Source of the DNA: Streptomyces tendae
GTDB taxonomy: Bacteria > Actinomycetota > Actinomycetes > Streptomycetales > Streptomycetaceae
Direction: 5' to 3'
Assembly (NCBI RefSeq): GCF_014650435.1
Contig: NZ_BMUY01000022.1
Location: forward strand, 28,656 to 92,655
Length of the DNA stretch: 64,000 nucleotides
Positions 36,004 to 43,373 of the stretch are shown piece by piece; position 1 is the stretch's first letter, and each line of letters opens with the position of its first letter. Made by a program: the position numbers and the translations under genes. The notes under the pieces are model-generated. The model was not told where the DNA came from. It made no database searches and saw only the letters and a program-made list of their open reading frames with translations.

Positions 36004-36082
36004 CATCCAGCCCGTCCGGCGCTTGAGGACGAGGCCCGTCCAGGGCCGAAAGCGGGGGTCCGGGGGCGGCAGCCCCCAGGGA
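36004..36082. repeat. dispersed Streptomyces intergenic repeat (CCAGCCCGTCCGGCG type) with hairpin
   Basis: The sequence CATCCAGCCCGTCCGGCGCT followed by TGAGGACGAGGCCC and the hairpin CCGGGGGCGGCAGCCCCCAGG is a very common intergenic repeat in Streptomyces genomes (recognised from memory). Here it lies between the SDR gene and the MetE-like gene. Its role is unknown; it may act as a terminator for the SDR transcript. Confidence 0.75.
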
Positions 36083-36131
36083 CGGGAAGGGAAGGGGCGG
36101 CGGGGGCGAAATCAAGCCCCGCACCCCTGCG

Positions 36132-36137
36132 TACGCT
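36132..36137 (+). promoter_or_regulatory. -10 element TACGCT for leaderless MetE-like transcript
   Basis: GTACGCT followed by six bases and then GTG 36144, with no Shine-Dalgarno; the same arrangement as at 28042, 34706 and 49713. Confidence 0.5.
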
Positions 36138-36143
36138 TGCCCC

Positions 36144-37139
36144 GTGAACGACACCTTCGCCCCCGCCACCGGCATCGGCAGCCTCCCGGGCCACGACGCC
36201 CGCGAGGCCGCCAAGACCGCCACCGGCAGCTTCGAGGACTTCCCCTTCCTCCCCGAGCTGCCCGCCCGCGGCCCCGGCGCCGACATGATCGGCCGCACCG
36301 CCGGCATGCTCGTCGAGCTGTACGCGCGCGTGGAGCCCAGCGGCTGGCGACTCGGCGACCGCCCGGGCCGGGACACCAAACGCGCCCGTGCCTGGCTGGG
36401 CGAGGACCTCGACGCCCTGGAGGAGTTCACCCAGGGCTACGAGGGTCCGCTCAAGGTCCAGGCCGTCGGCCCGTGGACCCTCGCGGCCGCCCTGGAACTG
36501 CGGGGCGGCGAGGCGGTCCTCTCCGACCCCGGCGCCTGCCGCGACCTCGCCGCCTCGCTCGCCGAGGGACTGCGCCTGCACCTGGCGGAGATCCGGCGCC
36601 GCGTCCCGGGGGCCCGCCCCGTCCTCCAACTCGACGAGCCGTCCCTCACCGCCGTCCTGCGCGGCCGGATCCGCACCGCCAGCGGCTACCGCACCCACCG
36701 CGCCGTCGACCGTCAGGTGGTGGAGGCATCCCTCCGCGAGGTCGCCGGGGTGCACGACGGCGGCCCCGTCGTGGTCCACTCCTGCGCGCCGGACGTGCCG
36801 TTCGCCCTGCTGCGCCGGGCGGGCGTCGCGGGCGTCTCCTTCGACTTCTCGCTCCTCACCGAGCGTGACGACGACGCGATCGGCGAGGCCGTCGAGGGCG
36901 GCACCCGGCTGTTCGCCGGTGTCGTGCCGGGCACGGACACGGCATTGTCAGACCCTGCCGGTAGCGTTTCGGGTGTCAGAACGCTGTGGCGCAGGCTGGG
37001 GCTGCGTCCGGAGCTGCTCGCGGAGGCGGTCACCGTCACTCCGGCGTGCGGACTCGCGGGTGCCTCCCCGGACTACGCCCGGCGCGCGCTCGCCCACTGC
37101 GTCCGGGCGGCACAATCTCTCGCGGACAACCCAGAGTAA
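36144..37139 (+). CDS. cobalamin-independent methionine synthase-like protein (MetE C-terminal domain only)
   Basis: A 331-residue protein corresponding to the catalytic C-terminal barrel of MetE (TGIGSLPGHDAREAAK, VQAVGPWTLAAALEL, LQLDEPSLTAVL, VVVHSCAPDVPFALL, VTPACGLAG). Zinc ligands are visible as H and C in VHSC (about 212 and 214) and C in PACGL (about 301). It lacks the N-terminal half of plant and E. coli MetE, as do archaeal MetE-like enzymes that use another methyl donor. Methyl transfer to homocysteine or a related thiol is likely, but the donor is uncertain. ligA follows after 14 bases, suggesting an operon. Confidence 0.88.
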   Translation: MNDTFAPATGIGSLPGHDAREAAKTATGSFEDFPFLPELPARGPGADMIGRTAGMLVELYARVEPSGWRLGDRPGRDTKRARAWLGEDLDALEEFTQGYEGPLKVQAVGPWTLAAALELRGGEAVLSDPGACRDLAASLAEGLRLHLAEIRRRVPGARPVLQLDEPSLTAVLRGRIRTASGYRTHRAVDRQVVEASLREVAGVHDGGPVVVHSCAPDVPFALLRRAGVAGVSFDFSLLTERDDDAIGEAVEGGTRLFAGVVPGTDTALSDPAGSVSGVRTLWRRLGLRPELLAEAVTVTPACGLAGASPDYARRALAHCVRAAQSLADNPE

Positions 37140-37153
37140 CGGGAGGACATACG

Positions 37154-39361
37154 GTGGCCGGCGACAAGCAGGGCGACAAGCAGGCGGAGACGACGAGCGT
37201 GCCCGCCGAGGCGCGGGAGCAGCACGCGCAGCTCGCCGAGCAGATCGAGGAGCACCGCTTCCGGTACTACGTGAACGACGCACCCGTCGTCAGCGACGCG
37301 GAGTTCGACCGGCTGCTGCGCACCCTGGAGGAGCTGGAGGAGCGGCACCCGGAGCTGCGCACCCCCGAGTCCCCGACCCAGAAGGTCGCCGGTTCCTACG
37401 AGACCGAGTTCACGGCGGTGCAGCACCCCACGCGGATGCTCTCCCTGGACAACACCTTCAACGACGACGAGCTGGCCGCCTGGTTCGACCGCATCGCCCG
37501 GGAGCTGGGCGAGCAGGAGTACCACTTCCTGTGCGAGCTGAAGGTCGACGGACTCGCCGTCAACCTCACCTACGAGCGCGGCCGTCTCGTCCGCGCCGCC
37601 ACCCGCGGCGACGGCCGCACCGGCGAGGACATCACCCCCAACGTCCGCACCATCGCCGAGATCCCCGACCGCCTGGCCGGCGACAAGGTCCCCGACCTGG
37701 TCGAGATCCGCGGCGAGGTCTACTTCCCGATGGAGAAGTTCCAGGAACTCAACGCCCGGTTGAACGAGGCGGGGGACAAGCCCTTCGCCAACGCGCGCAA
37801 CGCCGCGGCCGGTTCGCTGCGCCAGAAGGACCCCCGCGTCACCGCCTCCCGCCCGCTGCACATGGTCGTCCACGGCATCGGCACCCTGGAGGGCTACAAG
37901 GGCATGACCCGGCTCTCCCAGGCGTACGACCTGCTGAAGACCTGGGGCCTGCCCACCTCCCCGCACAACAGGGTGGTCGACGGCCTGGACGGCGTACGGG
38001 ACTTCATCGCCTACTACGGCGAGAACCGGCACTCCGTCGCGCACGAGATCGACGGAGTCGTCGTCAAGCTCGACGAGATCCGCCTCCAGGGCAGGCTCGG
38101 CTCCACCGCCCGCGCGCCCCGCTGGGCCATCGCCTACAAGTACGCGCCCGAGGAGGTCAACACCAAGCTCGTCGACATCAAGGTGGGCGTCGGCCGCACC
38201 GGCCGCGTCACGCCGTACGCGCAGGTCGAGCCGGTGACGGTGGCCGGCAGCGAGGTGGAGTTCGCCACGCTGCACAACCAGGAGGTCGTCAAGGCCAAGG
38301 GCGTGCTCATCGGCGACACCGTGGTGCTGCGCAAGGCCGGTGACGTGATCCCGGAGATCCTCGGGCCGGTCGCCGACCTCAGGGACGGCAGCGAGCGGGA
38401 GTTCGTGATGCCGGCCGAGTGTCCCGAGTGCGGGACGCCGCTGAAGGCGATGAAGGAGGGCGACATCGACCTCCGCTGCCCCAACGCCCGCGCCTGCCCG
38501 GCTCAGTTGCGGGAGCGGGTCGCCTACCTCGCCGGCCGGGAGTGCCTGGACATCGAGCACTTCGGCGGCGTCGTCGCGGCCGCGCTCACCGGGCCGCTGG
38601 AGCCGTCCGAGCCCCCGCTGGTGGACGAGGGCGACCTGTTCGACCTCACCCTCGAGAAGCTGCTGCCCATCAAGGCGTACGTCCTCGACCCGGACAGCGG
38701 GCTGCCCAAGCGCGACCCCGAGACCGGGGAGGAGAAGATCGCCACGGTCTTCGCCAACAAGGCGGGCGAGCCGAAGAAGAACACCCTCGCGCTGCTCCAG
38801 CACATCGAAGAGGCCAAGAACAGCCCGCTGGCCCGCTTCATCAACGGTCTCTCCATCCGCTACGTCGGACCGGTCGCCGCCCAGGCCCTCGCCCGCGAGT
38901 TCCGCTCCATCGACCGCATCGAGCAGGCCACCGAGGAGGAGCTGGCGAGCACGGACGGGGTGGGCGGCACCATCGCCACCGCCGTCAAGGAGTGGTTCGC
39001 CGTGGACTGGCACCGGGAGATCGTCCGCAAGTGGAAGGCGGCCGGAGTTCCGCTCGAGGACCGGTCTACGGGGGAGGACGAGGGGCCGCGCCCGCTCGAA
39101 GGACTCACCGTCGTCGTCACCGGCACCCTGGAGAACTTCACCCGGGACGCGGCCAAGGAGGCCCTCCAGAACAGGGGCGCGAAAGTGACCGGATCGGTGT
39201 CCAAGAAGACGTCGTTCGTCGTGGTCGGTGACAACCCCGGCTCGAAGTACGACAAGGCGATGCAGCTGAAAGTTCCGGTTCTGGACGAGGACGGTTTCGC
39301 CGTGCTGCTCGAACAAGGAGCCGAAGCGGCGGCGGGTGTGGCGCTTTCGGCTGAGGAATAG
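37154..39361 (+). CDS. ligA: NAD+-dependent DNA ligase LigA
   Basis: A 735-residue essential replication and repair enzyme. Domain Ia has HRFRYYVNDAPVVSDAEFD (NAD binding); the adenylated lysine is K130 in CELKVDGLAVNL; the nucleotidyltransferase core continues to RTGRVTPYAQVEPV. Then come the OB fold, a four-cysteine zinc finger (CPECGTPL and RCPNARACP), helix-hairpin-helix repeats (FINGLSIRYVGPVAAQALA, GVGGTIATA) and a C-terminal BRCT domain (LEGLTVVVTGTLENFTRDAAKEAL). GTG 37154 has GGGAGG seven bases upstream. An extra Glu/Pro-rich insert lies between the zinc finger and HhH regions. Confidence 0.97.
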   Translation: MAGDKQGDKQAETTSVPAEAREQHAQLAEQIEEHRFRYYVNDAPVVSDAEFDRLLRTLEELEERHPELRTPESPTQKVAGSYETEFTAVQHPTRMLSLDNTFNDDELAAWFDRIARELGEQEYHFLCELKVDGLAVNLTYERGRLVRAATRGDGRTGEDITPNVRTIAEIPDRLAGDKVPDLVEIRGEVYFPMEKFQELNARLNEAGDKPFANARNAAAGSLRQKDPRVTASRPLHMVVHGIGTLEGYKGMTRLSQAYDLLKTWGLPTSPHNRVVDGLDGVRDFIAYYGENRHSVAHEIDGVVVKLDEIRLQGRLGSTARAPRWAIAYKYAPEEVNTKLVDIKVGVGRTGRVTPYAQVEPVTVAGSEVEFATLHNQEVVKAKGVLIGDTVVLRKAGDVIPEILGPVADLRDGSEREFVMPAECPECGTPLKAMKEGDIDLRCPNARACPAQLRERVAYLAGRECLDIEHFGGVVAAALTGPLEPSEPPLVDEGDLFDLTLEKLLPIKAYVLDPDSGLPKRDPETGEEKIATVFANKAGEPKKNTLALLQHIEEAKNSPLARFINGLSIRYVGPVAAQALAREFRSIDRIEQATEEELASTDGVGGTIATAVKEWFAVDWHREIVRKWKAAGVPLEDRSTGEDEGPRPLEGLTVVVTGTLENFTRDAAKEALQNRGAKVTGSVSKKTSFVVVGDNPGSKYDKAMQLKVPVLDEDGFAVLLEQGAEAAAGVALSAEE

Positions 39362-39618
39362 CGGTTGAAGGCCACCCGATCGGCGCATATCAGATGCATA
39401 CGGGTGGCCGGGTGGCATTCGGGCAACCGTCGACGACCAGTGCCCCTGGAAGCCTTCCGCGGCCTACTGTTGAGGTGTGCGCCCGCCGTGCCCAGCTGCG
39501 GTCGGGGCACCCCCCTGCCCCGAGTGACAGGGGGAGGGGTCTCCAACGCGGAGCCGTTGAAGGTGGTCGAGGCGGGGGCCGCGTGGCGTGGGCACCGCCG
39601 GCTGTGAGAGGGACGGGA

Positions 39619-41847
39619 ATGGAACCGACCGAGAGCGCCGCCGCGGGCTCACGGCTGAGCCTGCGTCGCATGGTGGGCGCGTGGCACGTGAGCCGGCGGC
39701 TCGGGCAACGCGATGGTGGCGTCCCGCATCCCGTGGCGGGCACCCGCGTGCCGCAGGCCACCGGCCACACCACGGGACACCTCCACGGCCCGGCCGACGC
39801 GGACGCCGAACGGCACCTGTCCTGGCCCGCGTTGCCCGCCGCGATCGTGGCGACCGCCGCGTTCGTCCTGGGCGCCGGTTTCTACCGGGCGTTCAGCGAC
39901 GGCCACGCCCTCTTCCCCTCCGGCACCGTCGGCTGGTCCCTGGCCGTGCTGGCCGGCATCGTCGTCGGCCACCTGGTCATGCTCGGCCGCTCCCGCTGGT
40001 GGGGCGGCACCGGCTCGGGCGCCGCCCTCACCCTCGCCGTCCTGCTGCTCTACGGCTGGGTTCCGGCCGGCATGGTCAGCCTCACCGTCGTCGTCCTGGT
40101 CGGCATAGCCCGCCGGGGCCGCTGGCGGCAGGGCGTCCTGCACGGCGCGGTGGACATCCTCGGCATCGCCGCGGGTGCCCTGGTCCTCGGCGTCTGCGGC
40201 TCCGTACCGTCCGTGGAGCACCCCTGGGACCCGGCCACCTGGGGGGTGTACGCGGCCCCCAAGGTGGCGCTCGTCGCCATCGCCTACCTCGCCGTCACCC
40301 GGGCCCTGCTGTGGTACCTCCAGACTCCGCGCCCCGGTCTGCCCACCGTCGCCCGCACCGCCCTGGTCAGACAGGGACTGGTCGCGGTCGCCCTGCTCGG
40401 CATCGCCCCGCTGGTCTGCGTCGTCGCCGTCGCCAAGCCGCTGCTGCTGCCGCTGTTCGCCATCCCGCTCATCGCCCTCGACTCCACGCTGTGGATCGCC
40501 CGCGCCCGCGCCGAGGAGCAGCTGCGCGACCCGCTCACCGGTCTGCCCAACCGGCAGTGGCTCCTGGAGCGGACCTGGACCGCGCTGGACGACGCCGAGC
40601 GCATCGGCGCCCGCGCCGCCCTGATGCTGATCGACCTCGACCGTTTCCGGTCGGTCAACGACACGCTGGGACACCTCGCCGGCGACCGGCTGCTGCTGCA
40701 GACCGCCGACCGGCTGCGGCAGGCCCTGCCGCGCGGGGCGGAGGCCGCGCGGCTCGGCGGCGACGAGTTCGCCGTCTTACTGCCCGTCGCCGACTCCACC
40801 ACGTCGGCGACCCGGATCGCCCGGAGCCTGGTGGGCGCACTCAGTTCCCCGATGGACCTGGACGGGCTCACCCTGGTCCTGGAGGCGAGCGCCGGCGTCG
40901 CCGTCTTCCCCGACCACGCGCTGGACGCCGAGGGGCTGCTGCGCCGCGCCGACGTGGCGATGTACCAGGCGAAGCGGGACCGCACCGGCGTCGAGGTCTA
41001 CGAGTCCAAGCGGGACTCCAACACCCCGGACCGGCTCGGCCTCCTCGGCGACCTGCGCCGGGCCCTGGACGCCCACGAGGTCCAACTGCACTACCAGCCC
41101 AAGGTCCGCTTCGACGGCCAGGTCGCGGGCCTGGAGGCGCTGGTGCGCTGGGTGCACCCCGAGCGGGGCAGGGTGCCGCCGGACGAGTTCATAGCCATCG
41201 CCGAGTCCTCCGGGCTGATGCCTCACCTCACCGAGTACGTACTGGAGACGGCGCTCGAGCAGGTCGCCCGGTGGCGCGCCCAGGGGCTGTTCGTGCCGGT
41301 CGCGGTCAACGTCTCGCCGCGCGACGTCCACACCCCCGGCTTCGCGGGCTCGGTGGCCGCCCGGCTCGCCCGGCACGGAGTTCCCGCGGGAGCGCTCCAA
41401 CTCGAGATCACGGAGCACGTCCTCCTGGAGGACCCGCAGCGCGCGGCCGACACCCTCAACGCGCTGACCGGACACGGCGTCAAGATGTCCCTGGACGACT
41501 TCGGCACCGGCTACTCCTCCCTCGTCCACCTGCGCAGGCTCCCCGTCAGCGAGCTGAAGATCGACCGCTCGTTCGTGGCCCGGCTGGCCATCGACAACGA
41601 GGACGCCGAGATCGTGCGCTGCACCGTCGACCTCGCCCACTCGCTCGGCCTGCTCGTCGTCGCCGAGGGCGTGGAGGACGACGAGACCTGGGAGCGCCTG
41701 CGCGACCTGGGCTGCGACGCCGTGCAGGGCTGGCTGGTCGCGGCCGCGATGCCCCCGGACGAAACCACCGCCTGGCTGCTCGCCCGCGGCTCCCGAGGCT
41801 GGGTGCGAACCGTCGCCGCACTGCCCGCGGCGGCGAGCGACGAGTGA
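39619..41847 (+). CDS. rmdB: membrane GGDEF-EAL c-di-GMP enzyme, RmdB-like phosphodiesterase
   Basis: A 742-residue protein. The N-terminus (1-65) is basic and cytosolic, followed by about seven TM helices (about 67-295). The GGDEF domain starts at DPLTGLPNRQW (about 303), with GGDEF intact (about 379-383) but no RxxD inhibitory site five residues before it. The EAL domain (about 485-735) keeps EAL in LEALVRW, NVSPRD, ITEHVLLED, LDDFGTGYSS, ELKIDRSF and VVAEGVED, the complete catalytic set for c-di-GMP hydrolysis. Family knowledge: RmdA and RmdB are phosphodiesterases affecting S. coelicolor development. The predicted net activity is therefore degradation. Confidence 0.92.
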   Translation: MEPTESAAAGSRLSLRRMVGAWHVSRRLGQRDGGVPHPVAGTRVPQATGHTTGHLHGPADADAERHLSWPALPAAIVATAAFVLGAGFYRAFSDGHALFPSGTVGWSLAVLAGIVVGHLVMLGRSRWWGGTGSGAALTLAVLLLYGWVPAGMVSLTVVVLVGIARRGRWRQGVLHGAVDILGIAAGALVLGVCGSVPSVEHPWDPATWGVYAAPKVALVAIAYLAVTRALLWYLQTPRPGLPTVARTALVRQGLVAVALLGIAPLVCVVAVAKPLLLPLFAIPLIALDSTLWIARARAEEQLRDPLTGLPNRQWLLERTWTALDDAERIGARAALMLIDLDRFRSVNDTLGHLAGDRLLLQTADRLRQALPRGAEAARLGGDEFAVLLPVADSTTSATRIARSLVGALSSPMDLDGLTLVLEASAGVAVFPDHALDAEGLLRRADVAMYQAKRDRTGVEVYESKRDSNTPDRLGLLGDLRRALDAHEVQLHYQPKVRFDGQVAGLEALVRWVHPERGRVPPDEFIAIAESSGLMPHLTEYVLETALEQVARWRAQGLFVPVAVNVSPRDVHTPGFAGSVAARLARHGVPAGALQLEITEHVLLEDPQRAADTLNALTGHGVKMSLDDFGTGYSSLVHLRRLPVSELKIDRSFVARLAIDNEDAEIVRCTVDLAHSLGLLVVAEGVEDDETWERLRDLGCDAVQGWLVAAAMPPDETTAWLLARGSRGWVRTVAALPAAASDE

Positions 41848-41952
41848 CCTGAGACCCGGCCGGCGGCGTGCCCCGCAGGCCGACCGGCAGGTCATCGCAG
41901 CCTCTACGCCGATCGCGCTCCCGGGCGCGGATGGCCCGTCACGGCCATGAAT

Positions 41953-41965
41953 CTAGCGACGCTAG
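41953..41965. promoter_or_regulatory. TetR-type palindrome, upstream copy
   Basis: CTAGCG-A-CGCTAG is a perfect 6-1-6 palindrome overlapping the likely -35 region of the DUF4267 gene; a TAACGT -10 candidate lies at 41986-41991. Confidence 0.65.
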
Positions 41966-42002
41966 CCATCCTGTCGGCGCTCTGCTAACGTCACTCTTGT
42001 CC

Positions 42003-42015
42003 CTAGCGCTGCTAG
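42003..42015. promoter_or_regulatory. TetR-type palindrome, downstream copy
   Basis: CTAGC-GCT-GCTAG is a perfect 5-3-5 palindrome, 50 bases from the upstream copy, sharing CTAGCG and GCTAG. It lies between the candidate -10 and the AAGGAG ribosome site of the DUF4267 gene. Confidence 0.65.
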
Positions 42016-42027
42016 CAAGGAGAAGTC

Positions 42028-42399
42028 GTGACCGCCACCGCGTACACCCTGGCCGTCGTGCTCAACCTGTTCTGCCTGTTCCTGGGGTACCGCTTCCTGT
42101 TCCAGCCCGGTCCGGCCGCCACCGGCTACGGCGTCCCGGCCGACGCCGGCGGCGACGCCGCCGCGTACCTGACGATCAAGGGCGTCAGGGACGGCACGCT
42201 CGGTGTGGTGGGGCTGGCGCTGCTGGCCTTCGCCGGTGCCCGCCCCGAGGCGTGGTTCATGCTCTGCGTCGCCCTCGTCCCGCTCGCCGACACGCTCATA
42301 GTGCTGCGCCACGGGGGTACGAAAGCGGTGGCCTTCGGGATCCACTTCGCCACCGCGATCGTTGTCCTGATCAGTGCCGGACTGCTCTTCGCGGTCTGA
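42028..42399 (+). CDS. DUF4267 small membrane protein
   Basis: A 123-residue, four-TM protein from GTG 42028, with AAGGAG five bases upstream. Segments YTLAVVLNLFCLFLGYRFLF, GVRDGTLGVVGLALLAFAG, WFMLCVALVPLADTLIVLRHGG and GIHFATAIVVLISAGLLFAV match DUF4267 proteins, in which the GxRD at the start of TM2 and the (A/P)xxD in TM3 are conserved. Function unknown. It appears tightly repressed through two flanking palindromes, yet no TetR gene is adjacent, so the regulator is encoded elsewhere. A cupin gene follows after 37 bases. Confidence 0.85.
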   Translation: MTATAYTLAVVLNLFCLFLGYRFLFQPGPAATGYGVPADAGGDAAAYLTIKGVRDGTLGVVGLALLAFAGARPEAWFMLCVALVPLADTLIVLRHGGTKAVAFGIHFATAIVVLISAGLLFAV

Positions 42400-42436
42400 G
42401 TGCGCCCAATCGGTTATCGATTCAGGGGGTTCGAGA

Positions 42437-42931
42437 ATGTCGCTGTTCGTTCCGAAGTTCGACGAGTCCGTGGTCGTCCGCGAGGCCGAGGCCGAGGTCG
42501 TCGGCCGCGCGCCCACCACCGTGCGCCTGCTGGCCGACAGCAGCTCCACCGGCGGCGCCCTGTCCACCCAGCGCGTCACCCTCACCGCCGGCGCGGACGG
42601 CGCCAAGCCGCACTGGCACGACAACTCCGCCGAGATGTTCTTCCTCCTCGACGGCGCCGCCGACGTCCTCTCCGGCGACGAGGTCGTCACCGCGGGCCCC
42701 GGCGACCTGATCGTCGTCCCGCCCGGCAAGCCGCACGCCTTCGCCGCCGTGCCGGGCGCCGACGCCGACCTCCTCATCGTCCTCACGCCCGGCGTCGAAC
42801 GCTTCGAGTACTTCCGCCACCTCCGGCGCATCGCCCTCGGCGAGGCCACCCGGGAGAGCCTGCTGGAGGTCCAGGAGCTGTACGACAACCACTTCCTGAG
42901 CAGTGCGGCCTGGGACGCGCGGCGCGGGTGA
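42437..42931 (+). CDS. cupin domain protein
   Basis: A 164-residue single cupin from ATG 42437, with GGGGG seven bases upstream. Cupin motif 1 is GAKPHWHDNSAEMFFLLDG (about 57-75, metal-binding His-x-His and Glu) and motif 2 is GDLIVVPPGKPHAFAAV (third His). A C-terminal helical extension (FEYFRHLRRIALGEATRESLLEVQELYDNHF) resembles that of cupins linked to small-molecule oxidation or isomerisation. Substrate unknown. It is probably cotranscribed with the DUF4267 gene and under the same palindrome control. Confidence 0.87.
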   Translation: MSLFVPKFDESVVVREAEAEVVGRAPTTVRLLADSSSTGGALSTQRVTLTAGADGAKPHWHDNSAEMFFLLDGAADVLSGDEVVTAGPGDLIVVPPGKPHAFAAVPGADADLLIVLTPGVERFEYFRHLRRIALGEATRESLLEVQELYDNHFLSSAAWDARRG

Positions 42932-42951
42932 GCCGGCCCGGGGGAAACCGT

Positions 42952-42982
42952 TTAACGGCCACGGGGCCCGGCCCCATAGGAT
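42952..42982 (+). promoter_or_regulatory. candidate promoter of the gatCA operon
   Basis: TTAACG (42952-42957) and TAGGAT (42977-42982) with a 19-base spacer (longer than optimal), about 90 bases upstream of gatC. Confidence 0.4.
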
Positions 42983-43030
42983 TGGGCCAAACCGATTGGG
43001 CCGAATCGACGGGGACAAGCGACTTGTCCC
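42981..43030 (+). promoter_or_regulatory. gatC leader: tandem 14-bp repeat and perfect hairpin
   Basis: ATTGGGCCAAACCG (42981-42994) is followed directly by ATTGGGCCGAATCG (42995-43008), then the hairpin GGGACAAG-CGA-CTTGTCCC (43012-43030). All lie in the 5' untranslated region of gatC, ending 43 bases before the start codon. No T-run follows. Possible roles are mRNA stabilisation, a regulator site or an attenuator. Confidence 0.55.
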
Positions 43031-43073
43031 GGCCGAGCTGCCCCGACCACACACTCACCCAGAGGAACGCTGC

Positions 43074-43370
43074 ATGCCTGGCATCACGCGCGAGGAGGTC
43101 GCCCACCTCGCCCGGCTGGCGCGTCTGGAGCTGAAGCCCGAAGAGCTCGAGCACTTCGCGGGACAGCTGGACGACATCATCGGCGCGGTCGCCCGCGTCA
43201 GCGAGGTCGCCGACCAAGACGTACCGCCGACCTCGCACCCGCTCCCGCTGACGAACGTCATGCGGCCGGACGAGGTCCGTCCGTCGCTCACGCCCGAGCA
43301 GGCGCTGTCCGGCGCCCCGGCCCAGGAGCAGCAGCGTTTCAAGGTGCCGCAGATCCTGGGGGAGGAGTAA
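43074..43370 (+). CDS. gatC: Asp-tRNA(Asn)/Glu-tRNA(Gln) amidotransferase subunit C
   Basis: A 98-residue subunit that wraps around GatA and stabilises the GatCAB complex. The sequence GITREEVAHLARLARLELKPEELEHFAGQLDDII and DVPPTSHPLPLTNVMRPDEV is characteristic. AGAGGA lies seven bases upstream of ATG 43074. gatA follows after only three bases. The complex converts Glu-tRNA(Gln) to Gln-tRNA(Gln), and Asp-tRNA(Asn) where needed, in bacteria lacking GlnRS. Confidence 0.97.
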   Translation: MPGITREEVAHLARLARLELKPEELEHFAGQLDDIIGAVARVSEVADQDVPPTSHPLPLTNVMRPDEVRPSLTPEQALSGAPAQEQQRFKVPQILGEE

Positions 43371-43373
43371 GCC

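Noticed and set aside
37073..39418. 781-residue minus-strand open frame opposite ligA
   Set aside because: Antisense shadow of a highly conserved ligase gene; no recognisable fold.
42903..43073. Possible T-box or amino-acid riboswitch before gatC
   Set aside because: A perfect hairpin and repeats are present, but no T-box sequence or known aptamer core could be found; kept only as an unexplained leader.
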